Shown: in pieces, positions 37,179 to 47,077 of the stretch | How the letters are laid out: each line of letters starts with the position of its first letter | How positions within the stretch are numbered: position 1 is the stretch's first letter | DNA from: Crocinitomicaceae bacterium | Lineage (GTDB): Bacteria; Bacteroidota; Bacteroidia; Flavobacteriales_D; Crocinitomicaceae | NCBI GenBank assembly: GCA_024643545.1 | Contig: JAHEMR010000003.1 | Location: 62,001 to 126,000, forward strand | Length of the DNA stretch: 64,000 nucleotides | Direction of reading: 5' to 3' | Notes under the pieces: model-generated | Databases searched by the model: none | What the model was told of the DNA's origin: nothing | What the model saw: the letters and a program-made list of their open reading frames with translations, nothing else | Translations under genes and position numbers: made by a program

Positions 37179-39590
37179 TTATTTACCTTCAATTCGAAAG
37201 GTATATTGCACCATAATCGTACGAGGAGCTTCAATTTTTAACGGTCTTAAGGAATAGGTTCGATTGAAAATGTTACTTCCGATTAGCGCCAATTTATGCT
37301 GCTCTGAAAAGTTAAATGAAATCCGAGCATCAAAAATCCAATTACCGAAACGATGCGCATTAAAGTAATCCATGTACTTTAAATCTTGAAGCAATTCATT
37401 GTCCACCGTAATTTGCTCGAAATCCTTTATAATCGCGTCCATATTGACCATTTTGGAAAAGTACTTCGCACTGATACCAAGCGCATATTTTTTATTCCAC
37501 GTATGTTCCACATCCAATTTGACATTGTGTAGGAAACGGTATTTTAAAATTCCTTTACTCGGATCCAGTGATGTGGATTGATACGTGAATACGCGGTTCA
37601 AGGAATCAGCGGCATAAACGAAATTTGGACTCAAGGTTTTCGGAACAATGTAATTGTATCCCATTAAAAAAGTCATTTCACTTTTTTTAGACGTTTGCGC
37701 CTTACCGGCATAAGAAACATCGATGCCTGTCACACGTGAATTCCCGGTATTTAAGAACATGAATCCAGCACTTGAGCCCATAGATTGGACAGAAGTTAGT
37801 TCGTGCCAAATTCCAAACATGTATTCGATGGTGTTTTGGTATTCTTGCCAAAATCCGGCAATATCTAAATAGCCTAGCACATTACCCACTTTGATTCCTT
37901 GCTTGATGCCAATTTCAGCATTCCAACTGCTTTCCGGTTTCAAATTCGGATTCGGAAAGACCCCAAAGTTTCCAACGCCTGTTTTGATGTAACGTTCCGT
38001 GATGGTTGGAAAACGGAATCCTTGTCCATAAGAAGCTCTAAGGTACGTTCCCTTGTGAATCTGGTAAGTTGATCCGGCACGAAAGATTGGTTTCGTTGCA
38101 GTGATTGTATCATTTAACTGAAAATATTCAAAACGTCCACCTGCCGATAGGTTTAAACGTTCATTCCATTTGCTTTCCAGTTGTGTGTACATCGAAAGGT
38201 TTAGGATATCGTTGTTTGGCGAACCTGATCCGGCATAAATGTTCGCCTCCGACTTCGTCAAGGTACCCGTGAAACCAGCGACCATTTCAATTTGTTTCCA
38301 ATCCGTTAATTTACGTTGATACATGTAATCGCCATAATAGGTCATTGCCTTATTGGATTGATTGGCTGACATGTTATTGTCTACTTTCAACAAACGCGAA
38401 CGCAAGTAATGTTTCCCTTTGTTTTGAGTGAGTAAGTGTATGAATGGATCGACATTAAATATAAACTGATCTTGTAAAAAAATCGCTCCTGGATAGGCAC
38501 GGTAGAGTCCGGTTGAATCATTCAACCAAGCCAATGGCATAGCAGTGTGCATTTTCATGAAATTCCCATTAATGCCATAGGACAAGCCCTTTATTTTCTG
38601 GGATCGGTAACGTAAATTGAAGTTTACTCGTGCCCGTTTGGAAACCAAATCTTTCTCGGTAAAATTGGTGATGGTATCTGGGAAAATCGTTGCCACGAGC
38701 GAATCGGTTTTTGGCGGGCCGATGTACCCATGGTCTTGATTAAGGTTTCCTCCCACAACCAAATCCAAATTGCCCAATCGTCGCGTATGCAAAAAATTTA
38801 AGCCGTGAATTCCAGGATATTGTTGATTCCAAGACATTTGCGCATCTGAAGGATTCGAATAAACACCGCTGTACAATTGAATTTTTGTCAAAGGTTTTGC
38901 CTTGGGATAGGCGGTTCGAATGTGGATAGACCCTGAGAGCGCTGAACTTCCGGATAAAACAGATGCTGCACCTTTCGTTACCTCCACTTGACTTATGTTC
39001 TCCACCGGAATAAATCCCCACTCTGGACGTCCAGCGTCTCCAGAAAGCATCGGCATATCATCAACAATCACTGCCACCTTAGATCCTACGCCAAACGTAA
39101 ATCCACTTCCTCCCCTAATTTGTGGCTCACCATCAAGGATATTTAAACCGGGAGTTTGGTCAAGTGCCGTTTCGATGCTTCTCGTATTCTTGTTTTCAAT
39201 GAGTTCTGGTTTGAGCACCAACATTGTCACGGTTTGTTCTTCGATTGGTTTATCGAATTTTCCCACTAAAACGTTCACCTGTTCCACTATTTGAACGGGC
39301 TCTTTTAAATAAAAATCGTGGTTGAGGTCCTTTTGAAGGTTTTCAAAGTAAAACGTATCAACCTGACCTCCATCGTTTTTACAGCGAAGTATCATTTTTC
39401 CAGAATGGACAATTAGCTGGTACGATCCATCTTCTTTAGAAAACACACCGATAGATTCGCCAACAACACTAATCCTGGCACCATGAATCAGCTGTTTATT
39501 TTCGTCATACACAAATCCGCTTACCTTCAGATTTTGAGCCTGTACATGAACCGAAAAAAGCAAACAACAAAGGACAAATAAAACCTTCAT
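37179..39590 (-). CDS. TonB-dependent outer-membrane receptor
   Basis: An 803-residue outer-membrane transporter. The signal peptide is about 1-18 (ending VHVQAQ). A carboxypeptidase-regulatory-like domain spans about 20-95, and the plug domain spans about 105-230 (LNILDGEPQIRGGSGFTFGV, VEVTKGAASVLSGSSALSG). The 22-strand-type barrel ends in an aromatic residue pattern (RTIMVQYTFRIEGK). No TonB box was pinpointed. The ligand is unknown; there is no adjacent SusD, so it is not a SusCD glycan pair, and siderophore, cobalamin or metal uptake is more likely. It follows a T9SS protein gene by 9 bases, so it is probably the second gene of that transcript. Confidence 0.93.
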   Translation of the reverse strand: MKVLFVLCCLLFSVHVQAQNLKVSGFVYDENKQLIHGARISVVGESIGVFSKEDGSYQLIVHSGKMILRCKNDGGQVDTFYFENLQKDLNHDFYLKEPVQIVEQVNVLVGKFDKPIEEQTVTMLVLKPELIENKNTRSIETALDQTPGLNILDGEPQIRGGSGFTFGVGSKVAVIVDDMPMLSGDAGRPEWGFIPVENISQVEVTKGAASVLSGSSALSGSIHIRTAYPKAKPLTKIQLYSGVYSNPSDAQMSWNQQYPGIHGLNFLHTRRLGNLDLVVGGNLNQDHGYIGPPKTDSLVATIFPDTITNFTEKDLVSKRARVNFNLRYRSQKIKGLSYGINGNFMKMHTAMPLAWLNDSTGLYRAYPGAIFLQDQFIFNVDPFIHLLTQNKGKHYLRSRLLKVDNNMSANQSNKAMTYYGDYMYQRKLTDWKQIEMVAGFTGTLTKSEANIYAGSGSPNNDILNLSMYTQLESKWNERLNLSAGGRFEYFQLNDTITATKPIFRAGSTYQIHKGTYLRASYGQGFRFPTITERYIKTGVGNFGVFPNPNLKPESSWNAEIGIKQGIKVGNVLGYLDIAGFWQEYQNTIEYMFGIWHELTSVQSMGSSAGFMFLNTGNSRVTGIDVSYAGKAQTSKKSEMTFLMGYNYIVPKTLSPNFVYAADSLNRVFTYQSTSLDPSKGILKYRFLHNVKLDVEHTWNKKYALGISAKYFSKMVNMDAIIKDFEQITVDNELLQDLKYMDYFNAHRFGNWIFDARISFNFSEQHKLALIGSNIFNRTYSLRPLKIEAPRTIMVQYTFRIEGK

Positions 39591-39599
39591 TCGTTCATT

Positions 39600-40529
39600 T
39601 TACGGAATGAATAGTTTCTGGCTTTTGCCTTGAAAATTCAATAGGTATTGTCCAGACGGTAAGGATTTACCACTCAATTGTGCAATGCTTCCTTTTTTCA
39701 CAAGTTGACCGGAAATACTATAAATAGATAACTCAATATCGGAAGAAAGATCTTTAGACATCAATCCATAAGCAGATGAATAATAGAGTTGAACGGATGA
39801 TTGTACTTCATTTATGGAACTTGCATTATAGATCAATTCAATGTCGTCCAGTAATACCTCGTCATTTGCAGCTCCTCCACCCGGATTTTTATTTGTCGCA
39901 AATGTCAAAAGAATGTACTTAGCTATGGGCATCAGTCCGGTTTGCACTTCGTATGCAAATGGGGCGGAAAAACGCACCCAATTTCCTGCGGTAGGCGCAT
40001 AATTTAATTCAGCACGTGCGACAACAAAAGGTTGCGATGCTGCATCAATCGGATCATGAACTTGAGCACTATCGTGAATAATGGCATGCATGCGCGCTTG
40101 CTGCCCACTTCCCGCTGTGTATTTCGCCCAAAAAACAATTGAATCTGGTACAATAGAAATCGGTTCTGAGAAAAGCGTATCTGACGTTTTGGAGTAATTG
40201 TAATTCAATGCACTGGACGCTGTTGTACTTCCCATGTTTATTTGTCCAAGCGTTAGGGCACCATTGGCAACAATACCGAGTGTGCTTTTGGACCAAATAC
40301 GGGCGCAGTACATTCCTGTTGCATTTGAACGAATTGCCGTTGATTGTTCCACTTGCTGAGACCCGAATGATACGAGTCCACCTGTTCCAGATTTGAATCC
40401 ATTCCAATTTGATGGTTCTTCTGTGCTTAATCCAAGGTTATCCCATGACTCCATATTACCATTGGTAATCTGTTGTGCATGAAAAAAATAAGAAACAAAT
40501 AAAAAGTTTAATGTAACGATTAGCTTCAT
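39600..40529 (-). CDS. Secreted protein with T9SS sorting tail, PCMD-like domain
   Basis: A 309-residue protein. The signal peptide is about 1-18 (ends FFHAQ). The body begins NGNMESWDN...EPSNWNGFKSG and contains a beta-sandwich with DEVLLDDIELIYN, a layout like the putative carbohydrate metabolism (PCMD) domains of Bacteroidota. The tail (IELSIYSISGQLVKKG, LPSGQYLLNFQGKSQKLFI) is a T9SS type A sorting domain. It is probably surface-exposed and may work with the TonB receptor encoded 9 bases downstream. No catalytic residues are assignable. Confidence 0.78.
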   Translation of the reverse strand: MKLIVTLNFLFVSYFFHAQQITNGNMESWDNLGLSTEEPSNWNGFKSGTGGLVSFGSQQVEQSTAIRSNATGMYCARIWSKSTLGIVANGALTLGQINMGSTTASSALNYNYSKTSDTLFSEPISIVPDSIVFWAKYTAGSGQQARMHAIIHDSAQVHDPIDAASQPFVVARAELNYAPTAGNWVRFSAPFAYEVQTGLMPIAKYILLTFATNKNPGGGAANDEVLLDDIELIYNASSINEVQSSVQLYYSSAYGLMSKDLSSDIELSIYSISGQLVKKGSIAQLSGKSLPSGQYLLNFQGKSQKLFIP

Positions 40530-40549
40530 AGTTTTGGTTTTGGTTTAAA

Positions 40550-40557
40550 CAAATATA
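40550..40557 (-). promoter_or_regulatory. Candidate -7 box (TATATTTG) for the T9SS/TonB pair
   Basis: On the minus strand TATATTTG lies 20 bases before the ATG at 40529. It shares the short divergent region with the queE box at 40606-40613. Confidence 0.5.
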
Positions 40558-40605
40558 AGCAAAATCACCTTGAAAAAACCTCCGTTTTAAACAAGCAGAA
40601 TTGTT

Positions 40606-40613
40606 TAACTTTG
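40606..40613 (+). promoter_or_regulatory. Candidate -7 box (TAACTTTG) for queE operon
   Basis: A full TAnnTTTG match, 4 bases (TTGT) before the queE ATG. Predicts a leaderless transcript. Confidence 0.6.
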
Positions 40614-40617
40614 TTGT

Positions 40618-41241
40618 ATGTCAAACACTCATTCAACTTCCAGTATTCAGCTCCCGATAATGGAACATTTCTTCACGATACAAGGTGAAGGATTTCATAC
40701 TGGACGCGCTGCCTATTTTATTCGTACAGCTGGTTGTGATGTTGGTTGCGTCTGGTGCGATGTGAAAGAAAGCTGGACTAGCACTCCGGATCAATTGATG
40801 ACCCTTGATGCAATTCTTCAGAAAGTTTTGAATGCAAATGCGCAATTTGTCGTAATTACCGGAGGAGAACCAACCATGCATTCCTTATTGGCCTTAGTGA
40901 ATCGATTACACGAAAATCACATTGAGGTTGCCATTGAAACTGCTGGTGTTCATTCGCTAGACGCCAATATTGATTGGTATTGTTTTTCACCGAAGAAATT
41001 TTTGAAGCCGATAGACGAAGCCTATGAAAAAGCAAATGAGTTAAAAGTTGTCATCAATCATATTTCAGATTTTGCTTGGGCAGAAGAACATGCAAACAAA
41101 GTTTCGTCCGAATGTCGTTTATTTCTGCAACCTGAATGGAAAAAACAAGATAAATTACTTCCATTGCTGATCGACTACGTGAAAGGTAACCAAAAATGGA
41201 AAATTTCGTTACAGACACACAAATACATGAATATTCCCTGA
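40618..41241 (+). CDS. queE: 7-carboxy-7-deazaguanine synthase
   Basis: QueE, a radical SAM enzyme, forms the deazaguanine core of queuosine. The 207-residue protein begins with LPIMEHFFTIQGEGFHTGRAA and has the cluster Cys-x3-Cys-x2-Cys in TAGCDVGCVWCDVKESW, then ITGGEPTMH and IAIETAG-like strands (VAIETAGVH). Other queuosine genes are not nearby. The next gene begins on the base after its stop. Confidence 0.95.
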   Translation: MSNTHSTSSIQLPIMEHFFTIQGEGFHTGRAAYFIRTAGCDVGCVWCDVKESWTSTPDQLMTLDAILQKVLNANAQFVVITGGEPTMHSLLALVNRLHENHIEVAIETAGVHSLDANIDWYCFSPKKFLKPIDEAYEKANELKVVINHISDFAWAEEHANKVSSECRLFLQPEWKKQDKLLPLLIDYVKGNQKWKISLQTHKYMNIP

Positions 41242-43257
41242 ATGAAAAACATACTACTCGTATCCATCTTTTTCTTGTTTTTTTATCGTTGCTCGACCGC
41301 ACAATTCCCTTATTCAAGCTCAAGCAAGAAAGCAATTCATTTCTTCGAGTTAGCAGAAAAAGCACCAAAAGAAGGAATGGATCCAATGACAGGAGCCTAT
41401 GACTTTAAAGGTGGAATTGATTTACTGGCAAAAGCTTTGGAAAAAGACTCCAATTTTTGGGAAGCACATTTACTTGCTGCTGAATTCAATGAATTTGAAC
41501 GGAATTATCAGCAAGCAATCTTTCATTACAAACGAGCGTTGGAGATTGACCCGAATCACAGCATAAGTGGGTCAACGAGTTACCATTTAGCAACCTGTCA
41601 AATGGCCATTGCAGATTATCAAGGTGCAATCAAAAGTTGTGATGTTTACCTCCGGAACCCGTATGCAAAAGAAGAAAACTTTGGTACAGTTAAGCGCATG
41701 CAAGATTGTGCGAACTTCTCCTTGTACGCAATGAAGAACCCCAAACCATTCGAACCCAAGAACATGGGGGCAGCAGTAAATACCAATTTTTCCGAATATT
41801 ATCCGACCATTACTATTGATGGAAATACCATGCTCTTTACAAGACGTTTAGTGGATTATCAAGGAGAAAACAAACGAGAACAGGAAGATTTTTATGTTAC
41901 CAAGCAAATTGATCACGTTTGGAGTCGAGCCTATCCAATGCCGAAAAATGTAAATACCCCATACAACGAAGGGGCACCGACCATTTCTCCGGATGGAAAA
42001 AAACTCATTTTTGTGGCATGTACGGATGAAAGTGGCGTAGATTACGGTGCAAACCGACAAGGTAGAGGAAGCTGTGATTTATTTATCACCGAACAAAATG
42101 GAAAATCATGGAGTAATCCTGTCAATCTACCGGGAAAAGTAAACTCTACACATTGGGAAACACAACCTTCACTTTCTGCAGATGGCAAAACACTTTATTT
42201 TATTAGAGGATTGCGCAGCAGAGATGGAAAAAAAGATTCTGACATATATATGTCTCGACTTTTAGCCGATGGAACTTGGAGCATGGCAGAACCTTTACCT
42301 CCGCACATAAATTCAAATCAAAACGAAGAATCGGTCTTGATTCATCCCGATGGTAAAACCTTGTATTTTGCCTCTCGTGGCCATATTGGATTAGGCGGTT
42401 CAGATTTATATGTTTCCCGAATGGATGCAAAAGGTAATTGGGGGATTCCACAAAACCTTGGATATCCGATAAATACGCTATCGGATGAAAATTCTTTAAT
42501 GGTTTCTCCGGAAGGAGATATTGCTTTTTTTGCATCTGATCGTCCGGGTGGATATGGATTAATGGATATTTATTCATTTAACCTACCGAAGGAGGATCAA
42601 CCCATAAGAACATTATATTTCGATGGATTCGTTTTTGATTCCAAAACAAAAAATGCGCTTGGTGCGAGTTTTCAACTAACGAATCTATCAAACGGTCAAG
42701 TTGTGATTCAATCCAAAGCAGATGCAGTAGACGGAACGTTCATGGTTCCTTTGCCTGTCAACACGGACTATGCAATTGAAGTTTCGCATCCGGGTTACCT
42801 ACCCTACTCCTTAAATTTCAATATGACCTTAAAGGAAAATGAACAAAGTTACCATATTCAAATCCCTTTAAATCCAGAAAATTCTTCGACCGAGAACATT
42901 CTTTCCAATGTTTTCTTTGACTTAAATCAGGCAAAGTTAAGACCTGAATCCATTGTTGAGTTAACATCCTTGGTGAACTATTTAAAGGCTCATCCGAACT
43001 TGAAAATAGAAATTGGCGGACACACCGATTCAAGAGGTAACGTTCAAGAAAACCTGACCTTGTCAACGGAACGCGCGAAAACAGTTCATGATTTTCTCCT
43101 TTCCAAAGGGATTCAGGCAAATCGCTTAAGTTACAAAGGTTATGGTTCAAGCTCACCAATTATTTCGGACACTGCTATTCAGGCAATGGGTGATGCCAGT
43201 GAAAAGGAAAAAGCACATCAAAAAAATCGTAGAACCACATACACTTTGAAGTTATGA
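41242..43257 (+). CDS. PorE-like outer-membrane protein: TPR, WD40-like propeller, regulatory and OmpA domains
   Basis: A 671-residue envelope protein. A signal sequence with a cysteine near residue 17 (FYRCSTAQ) may give a lipoprotein. Residues about 30-160 are TPR-like (DSNFWEAHLLAAEFNEFER, KRALEIDPNHSIS). About 170-445 are PD40/WD40-like blades (YYPTITIDGNTMLFTRR, APTISPDGKKLIFVA, QPSLSADGKTLYFIRG, ENSLMVSPEGDIAFFAS). About 455-545 is a carboxypeptidase-regulatory domain. 555-671 is an OmpA peptidoglycan-binding domain (IGGHTDSRGNVQENLTLSTERA). This domain order is that of PorE, which ties the type IX machinery to peptidoglycan, so a T9SS role is likely though not proven. Confidence 0.85.
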   Translation: MKNILLVSIFFLFFYRCSTAQFPYSSSSKKAIHFFELAEKAPKEGMDPMTGAYDFKGGIDLLAKALEKDSNFWEAHLLAAEFNEFERNYQQAIFHYKRALEIDPNHSISGSTSYHLATCQMAIADYQGAIKSCDVYLRNPYAKEENFGTVKRMQDCANFSLYAMKNPKPFEPKNMGAAVNTNFSEYYPTITIDGNTMLFTRRLVDYQGENKREQEDFYVTKQIDHVWSRAYPMPKNVNTPYNEGAPTISPDGKKLIFVACTDESGVDYGANRQGRGSCDLFITEQNGKSWSNPVNLPGKVNSTHWETQPSLSADGKTLYFIRGLRSRDGKKDSDIYMSRLLADGTWSMAEPLPPHINSNQNEESVLIHPDGKTLYFASRGHIGLGGSDLYVSRMDAKGNWGIPQNLGYPINTLSDENSLMVSPEGDIAFFASDRPGGYGLMDIYSFNLPKEDQPIRTLYFDGFVFDSKTKNALGASFQLTNLSNGQVVIQSKADAVDGTFMVPLPVNTDYAIEVSHPGYLPYSLNFNMTLKENEQSYHIQIPLNPENSSTENILSNVFFDLNQAKLRPESIVELTSLVNYLKAHPNLKIEIGGHTDSRGNVQENLTLSTERAKTVHDFLLSKGIQANRLSYKGYGSSSPIISDTAIQAMGDASEKEKAHQKNRRTTYTLKL

Positions 43258-44183
43258 AGTACTTTTTAAAACTCATCAGAACAAAAAACCTCATCATTAT
43301 TTTGATGACCATGATTGGCGTGGCATTCTACTTAATTAGAAGTAATTATTACCAGAAAGTAGATTTCGATCTTTTAGACTATGTTTTACTCATTTTTTCT
43401 ACAATGATCATTGCTGCCGCAGGGAATGTGATTAATGATTATTTCGATGTCAAAGCAGACCGAATAAATAAACCGGAAAAAGTCATCATCTCAAAATTCA
43501 TGAAACCTAGGTGGGCTATTTTATTGCATTGGACATTTAATTTAATTGCGTTTTTAATCGCCGTTTACCTATCAGTAAAGTACCACACGTTGATTTTTGT
43601 ATTTGTTCATTTGGTATCCATTAATTTACTTTGGTTTTATAGTGTTCAATTGAAAAAAAAGCTGATTATCAGCAACCTTATTGTGGCATTTTTAACCGGA
43701 CTTGTGCCTTTACTTTGCGTTTGGTTCTTCAAAGTTCTGAATGAAAGTGCAGTGCCATTTTCACCTTACCGTGAAGAGACTTGGTCACAAAACCTTGACT
43801 ATTCATTTGTGTATTTCCTAGCTATCTGTGCCTTTATTCTGAATTTTGCGCGTGAAATCAACAAGGATATCCATGACATTCAAGGAGATCTTGTCACCCA
43901 CGTGGAATCTTTACCGATAAAAATCGGAAAAGAAAAAGCAGCATACTTAACCATCGCATTGATTCAAATTCCCTTAATTTTATTCATCCTTAGCTACTAT
44001 GTTTTTGAATTAATTCAATTAAACACTCCAACAATGGTATTACTTCTTCTTTCCGGAGCAGTTAATTTCACCAGTGCTGTATTGTACATCTTGAAAAAAG
44101 AAGCTACTTTGACATGGATAAATCACTTGATGAAATGGTCCATGTTTCTTGGTTTGATTTGTTTATTCTCCAATAGTTTATGA
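43254..44183 (+). CDS. UbiA-family prenyltransferase
   Basis: A 309-residue integral membrane protein with about eight or nine helices. It has the two Asp-rich motifs of the UbiA family: NDYFDVKADRINKPEK near residue 61 and NFAREINKDIHDIQGD near 200. The sequence resembles Bacteroidota proteins annotated as geranylgeranylglycerol-phosphate geranylgeranyltransferase; menaquinone or other lipid prenylation is also possible. It overlaps the PorE-like gene by ATGA and maf by 4 bases, so it is within an operon. Confidence 0.85.
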   Translation: MKYFLKLIRTKNLIIILMTMIGVAFYLIRSNYYQKVDFDLLDYVLLIFSTMIIAAAGNVINDYFDVKADRINKPEKVIISKFMKPRWAILLHWTFNLIAFLIAVYLSVKYHTLIFVFVHLVSINLLWFYSVQLKKKLIISNLIVAFLTGLVPLLCVWFFKVLNESAVPFSPYREETWSQNLDYSFVYFLAICAFILNFAREINKDIHDIQGDLVTHVESLPIKIGKEKAAYLTIALIQIPLILFILSYYVFELIQLNTPTMVLLLLSGAVNFTSAVLYILKKEATLTWINHLMKWSMFLGLICLFSNSL

Positions 44184-44743
44184 AAATTGTATTAGGCTCC
44201 GCTTCTCCAAGACGAAGTGAATTACTATCCCAAATGGGCTTTGAATTTCGTATTCTAAAAGCAGATTGTTCGGAGGAATTTGACGCTTCAAGCTCACCAG
44301 AAAAAATTGTCCTTTCTATTGCAGAACAGAAAGCAGATGCTCTTAAAATCGATGTTCAGCCTGACGAATTATTGATTTGTGCCGATACCATTGTTTACCT
44401 AGAAAACGAAGTGATTGGCAAACCAATTTACACAGAGGACGCCATTCGATTATTGCAAAAAATTTCAGGCAAGAAACACGATGTTTACACAGGAGTTCTC
44501 TTAAACCAACTTGAAAAATCAAGCTCATTCGCTGTTAAGACTTCCGTTTATTTCCGAGAATTATCCTCAATAGAAATTGAACATTATGTAACTCATTTTA
44601 ACCCGCTAGACAAGGCTGGTTCCTACGGGATTCAAGATTGGATCGGATTGATTGGAGTTGAAAAAATCGAAGGGTCTTATACGAATGTAATGGGTCTTCC
44701 AACGCAGGAACTTTTTCTCGCTCTTCAAGAGTTTCAGAAATAA
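44180..44743 (+). CDS. maf: Maf family nucleotide pyrophosphatase
   Basis: A 187-residue Maf/HAM1-like enzyme that hydrolyses non-canonical or pyrimidine nucleoside triphosphates. It begins IVLGSASPRRSELLSQMGFEF (GSxSPRR motif). It has LLICADTIVYLENEVIGKP (catalytic Asp), SGKKHDVYTGV and the tail GIQDWIGLIGVEKIEGSYTNVMGLP. Last gene before a terminator. Confidence 0.95.
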   Translation: MKIVLGSASPRRSELLSQMGFEFRILKADCSEEFDASSSPEKIVLSIAEQKADALKIDVQPDELLICADTIVYLENEVIGKPIYTEDAIRLLQKISGKKHDVYTGVLLNQLEKSSSFAVKTSVYFRELSSIEIEHYVTHFNPLDKAGSYGIQDWIGLIGVEKIEGSYTNVMGLPTQELFLALQEFQK

Positions 44744-44744
44744 A

Positions 44745-44766
44745 AAAGCCATCTTTCGATGGCTTT
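44745..44766. terminator. Bidirectional rho-independent terminator between maf and OmpA gene
   Basis: A 9-bp perfect stem AAAGCCATC / GATGGCTTT with a TTTC loop, with A-run on the left and T-rich stretch on the right, placed in the 46-base gap of two convergent genes. Confidence 0.85.
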
Positions 44767-44789
44767 CATATTTTGTTTTTATTCGTGTA

Positions 44790-46037
44790 CTATTTAATAA
44801 CACTAAATTCTACACGGCGATTTTTTGCTTCTTTCACGTCTGGTTCATCATCCTCAACGATTTCTGAACTTTGAACGGAAGTCCCATTGTATTTTTTTAC
44901 AATACGATCTTCTGCAATCCCTTGAGCTACGAAATATTTAACCGCAATGGCTACACGTTTTCTATCTAAATCAAGGTAATCTTCACTTTCCTTGCTTGCC
45001 TTAACCTCTAACTCGTCATTGTTTCCTGAGATCTCAATTTTCAAGGCTGGATTCGCGTTCATTTCTTGGATGACAAAATCCATATGTTCTTTCGCACTTT
45101 CAGTCAGGGAAGCTTTTCCTTGACGGAAATAAATTGAATTCGCTGCGATTTTTTTATCTAGAGGCATCTTATCGGTAATTTCAGGCTCTTTATCGAAGAT
45201 AAGCGTTGAGAAGTTATCTTCAATTTTAGGAGGTCTTGCGTTGTAACATGCACATTCAGAAACATTATCCACCAAACGGATGATGATGTTATCAATGTAA
45301 TAATAAGCGTGCGCTAACGGATCCGTTTCGCTTTCCTTTGGTTTCTTAACAGCTTCGAATCGTGTCGTTTCATTTCGATCAAAATTTCCGATCGTAATGT
45401 ATTTTTCATCACCTTTTGCAACGTATGTATTACATACTTTTTCCCAACCAAAGAACCCGTTGTATACTTTGTTCATTTGACCTTTCATCACGTGATCCGT
45501 AGAAACATATACTGCTCCTGGTTCACCTTCTCCGACTTTATCTTTCGAAAAATATGCAGCCAAGTTGTTGCAAGCGAATTTAGAGGATTCACTTAATGAC
45601 AACGAATATTCAACACAGTAAGTCAAACCTTTCTTCAAAGTAACAGGCGCATCATTTTTTAACAATTGAATCGTAATATAAGAACGTTCACCTGCAGTTT
45701 TACCAGGCTTATATGCCACGATTCCAGCGTAAACATTTCCACCATTTTCTGATGTTGGTTCTTCTAAACCATAAATATTTGTTGGAATTGTAACATCGCC
45801 ACTTCCTTCCTTATGAAAAATATCAGCCTTTAGTTCCGTTGGTGAACTCACACCCTTTTCGACGATATCAATATTATTAATTTCTGTTACGTCTTCTCCT
45901 TTGACATGCTCAAAAGTCATTTTGAGAATTTCCTTCTCATTCGTTTTCTTGCTTTTTTGAGCGATGCTCGTTGAAAAGGATACCACAGCAACCAATGTAA
46001 GGGCCATGCTTCCAAAAGTTCTTCTATTAAATTTCAT
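44790..46037 (-). CDS. OmpA-family outer-membrane/peptidoglycan-associated protein
   Basis: A 415-residue protein. The signal peptide is about 1-26 (ending STSIAQ). About 35-270 form a beta-rich region with a carbohydrate-binding or DUF-like look ([29 protein letters not shown]). The C-terminal OmpA-like domain (about 300-415) has [45 protein letters not shown] and [10 protein letters not shown]. The usual G-H-T/S-D motif is changed to SGNNDE, so the meso-diaminopimelate contact may be altered. Its start overlaps hemE by 11 bases, so hemE reads into it. Confidence 0.83.
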   Translation of the reverse strand: MKFNRRTFGSMALTLVAVVSFSTSIAQKSKKTNEKEILKMTFEHVKGEDVTEINNIDIVEKGVSSPTELKADIFHKEGSGDVTIPTNIYGLEEPTSENGGNVYAGIVAYKPGKTAGERSYITIQLLKNDAPVTLKKGLTYCVEYSLSLSESSKFACNNLAAYFSKDKVGEGEPGAVYVSTDHVMKGQMNKVYNGFFGWEKVCNTYVAKGDEKYITIGNFDRNETTRFEAVKKPKESETDPLAHAYYYIDNIIIRLVDNVSECACYNARPPKIEDNFSTLIFDKEPEITDKMPLDKKIAANSIYFRQGKASLTESAKEHMDFVIQEMNANPALKIEISGNNDELEVKASKESEDYLDLDRKRVAIAVKYFVAQGIAEDRIVKKYNGTSVQSSEIVEDDEPDVKEAKNRRVEFSVIK

Positions 46038-47058
46038 AACTTTTCACTGTATTTATAAAAACTTTTACTTTTTCTGGATCAATATCTGGATATACTCCGT
46101 GTCCCAAATTTACAATATGTCTTTGACTTTTAAATGATTTTAATAATTTTCTTGTTTCCAATTCAATTAATTCATTCGAACCATATAAAACACAAGGGTC
46201 CAAATTACCTTGCAAAGTCTTTGTTTCGTGAACCAAACTTCGTGCCACATCCATTGACATGTTCCAGTCGATTCCTAAGGTAGTACATGGCAGCTTTGCC
46301 AAAACAGGTAAGGAACCAATTGCGCCTTTTGAAAACACGGTAAATGGAACAGTTGAGATCGCCTCTGTAATTTGACGGATGTATTTAACGCCAAACTCTT
46401 CGTATTGATCATCGCCTAAAATCCCGGCCCATGAATCGAAAAGTTGCAAGGCATCAGCGCCCGCTTCAATCTGTGCTTTCAAATAGGAAATCGTAACATC
46501 CGTAATTTCTTGCAGCAATTCATGTGCTAAATCAGGCTGTGTATAAAGCATTTTACGCGACTCCGAAAAAGTTTTTGATCCTTTTCCTTCCACCATGTAA
46601 CAAAGAATAGTCCAAGGTGCTCCAGCAAAACCGATTAAAGGAACACGTCCGGCTAAATCGCGTTTGGTGATGCGTATCGCTTCCATCACATAAGATAAGC
46701 GGTCATACACGTCTATGTTTCGATCGATAAACGATAATTGTTCTCTTGTACGAATGGTTTTTTCAAACCAAGGACCCTTTTGTTCAATCATTTCATAGGT
46801 TAATCCCATGGCTTCGGGAACAACCAAAATGTCGGAAAAGATGATCGCTGCATCCACTCCCAGTAAATCAACTGGTTGAATGGTTACCTCGGATGCAAAT
46901 GCTGGTGTTTCAACTAACTCCTTAAACCCAGACAACTTCGCTCTTACAGCTCGGTACTCAGGTAAAATTCTTCCAGCTTGACGCATTAACCAAACAGGAT
47001 AGCGTTCAATTTGCTCTCCTCTAGCTGCTCTTAAAAATAAATCGTTTTGTAATTTCAT
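46027..47058 (-). CDS. hemE: Uroporphyrinogen decarboxylase
   Basis: HemE converts uroporphyrinogen III to coproporphyrinogen III, upstream of the HemN step encoded elsewhere in the window. The 343-residue product has [34 protein letters not shown] (catalytic Asp), [26 protein letters not shown]-like VFSKGAIG and the C-terminal [15 protein letters not shown]. The ATG at 47058 was chosen over the TTG at 47067 because the latter lies inside the -7 box TAACTTTG. It is 19 bases after ung. Confidence 0.96.
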   Translation of the reverse strand: MKLQNDLFLRAARGEQIERYPVWLMRQAGRILPEYRAVRAKLSGFKELVETPAFASEVTIQPVDLLGVDAAIIFSDILVVPEAMGLTYEMIEQKGPWFEKTIRTREQLSFIDRNIDVYDRLSYVMEAIRITKRDLAGRVPLIGFAGAPWTILCYMVEGKGSKTFSESRKMLYTQPDLAHELLQEITDVTISYLKAQIEAGADALQLFDSWAGILGDDQYEEFGVKYIRQITEAISTVPFTVFSKGAIGSLPVLAKLPCTTLGIDWNMSMDVARSLVHETKTLQGNLDPCVLYGSNELIELETRKLLKSFKSQRHIVNLGHGVYPDIDPEKVKVFINTVKSYEI

Positions 47059-47064
47059 CGCTTG

Positions 47065-47072
47065 CAAAGTTA
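47065..47072 (-). promoter_or_regulatory. Candidate -7 box (TAACTTTG) for hemE
   Basis: On the minus strand TAACTTTG lies 6 bases before the hemE ATG and just after the ung stop codon. Suggests hemE and the OmpA gene have their own promoter, with a very short or absent leader. Confidence 0.55.
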
Positions 47073-47077
47073 GGGAA

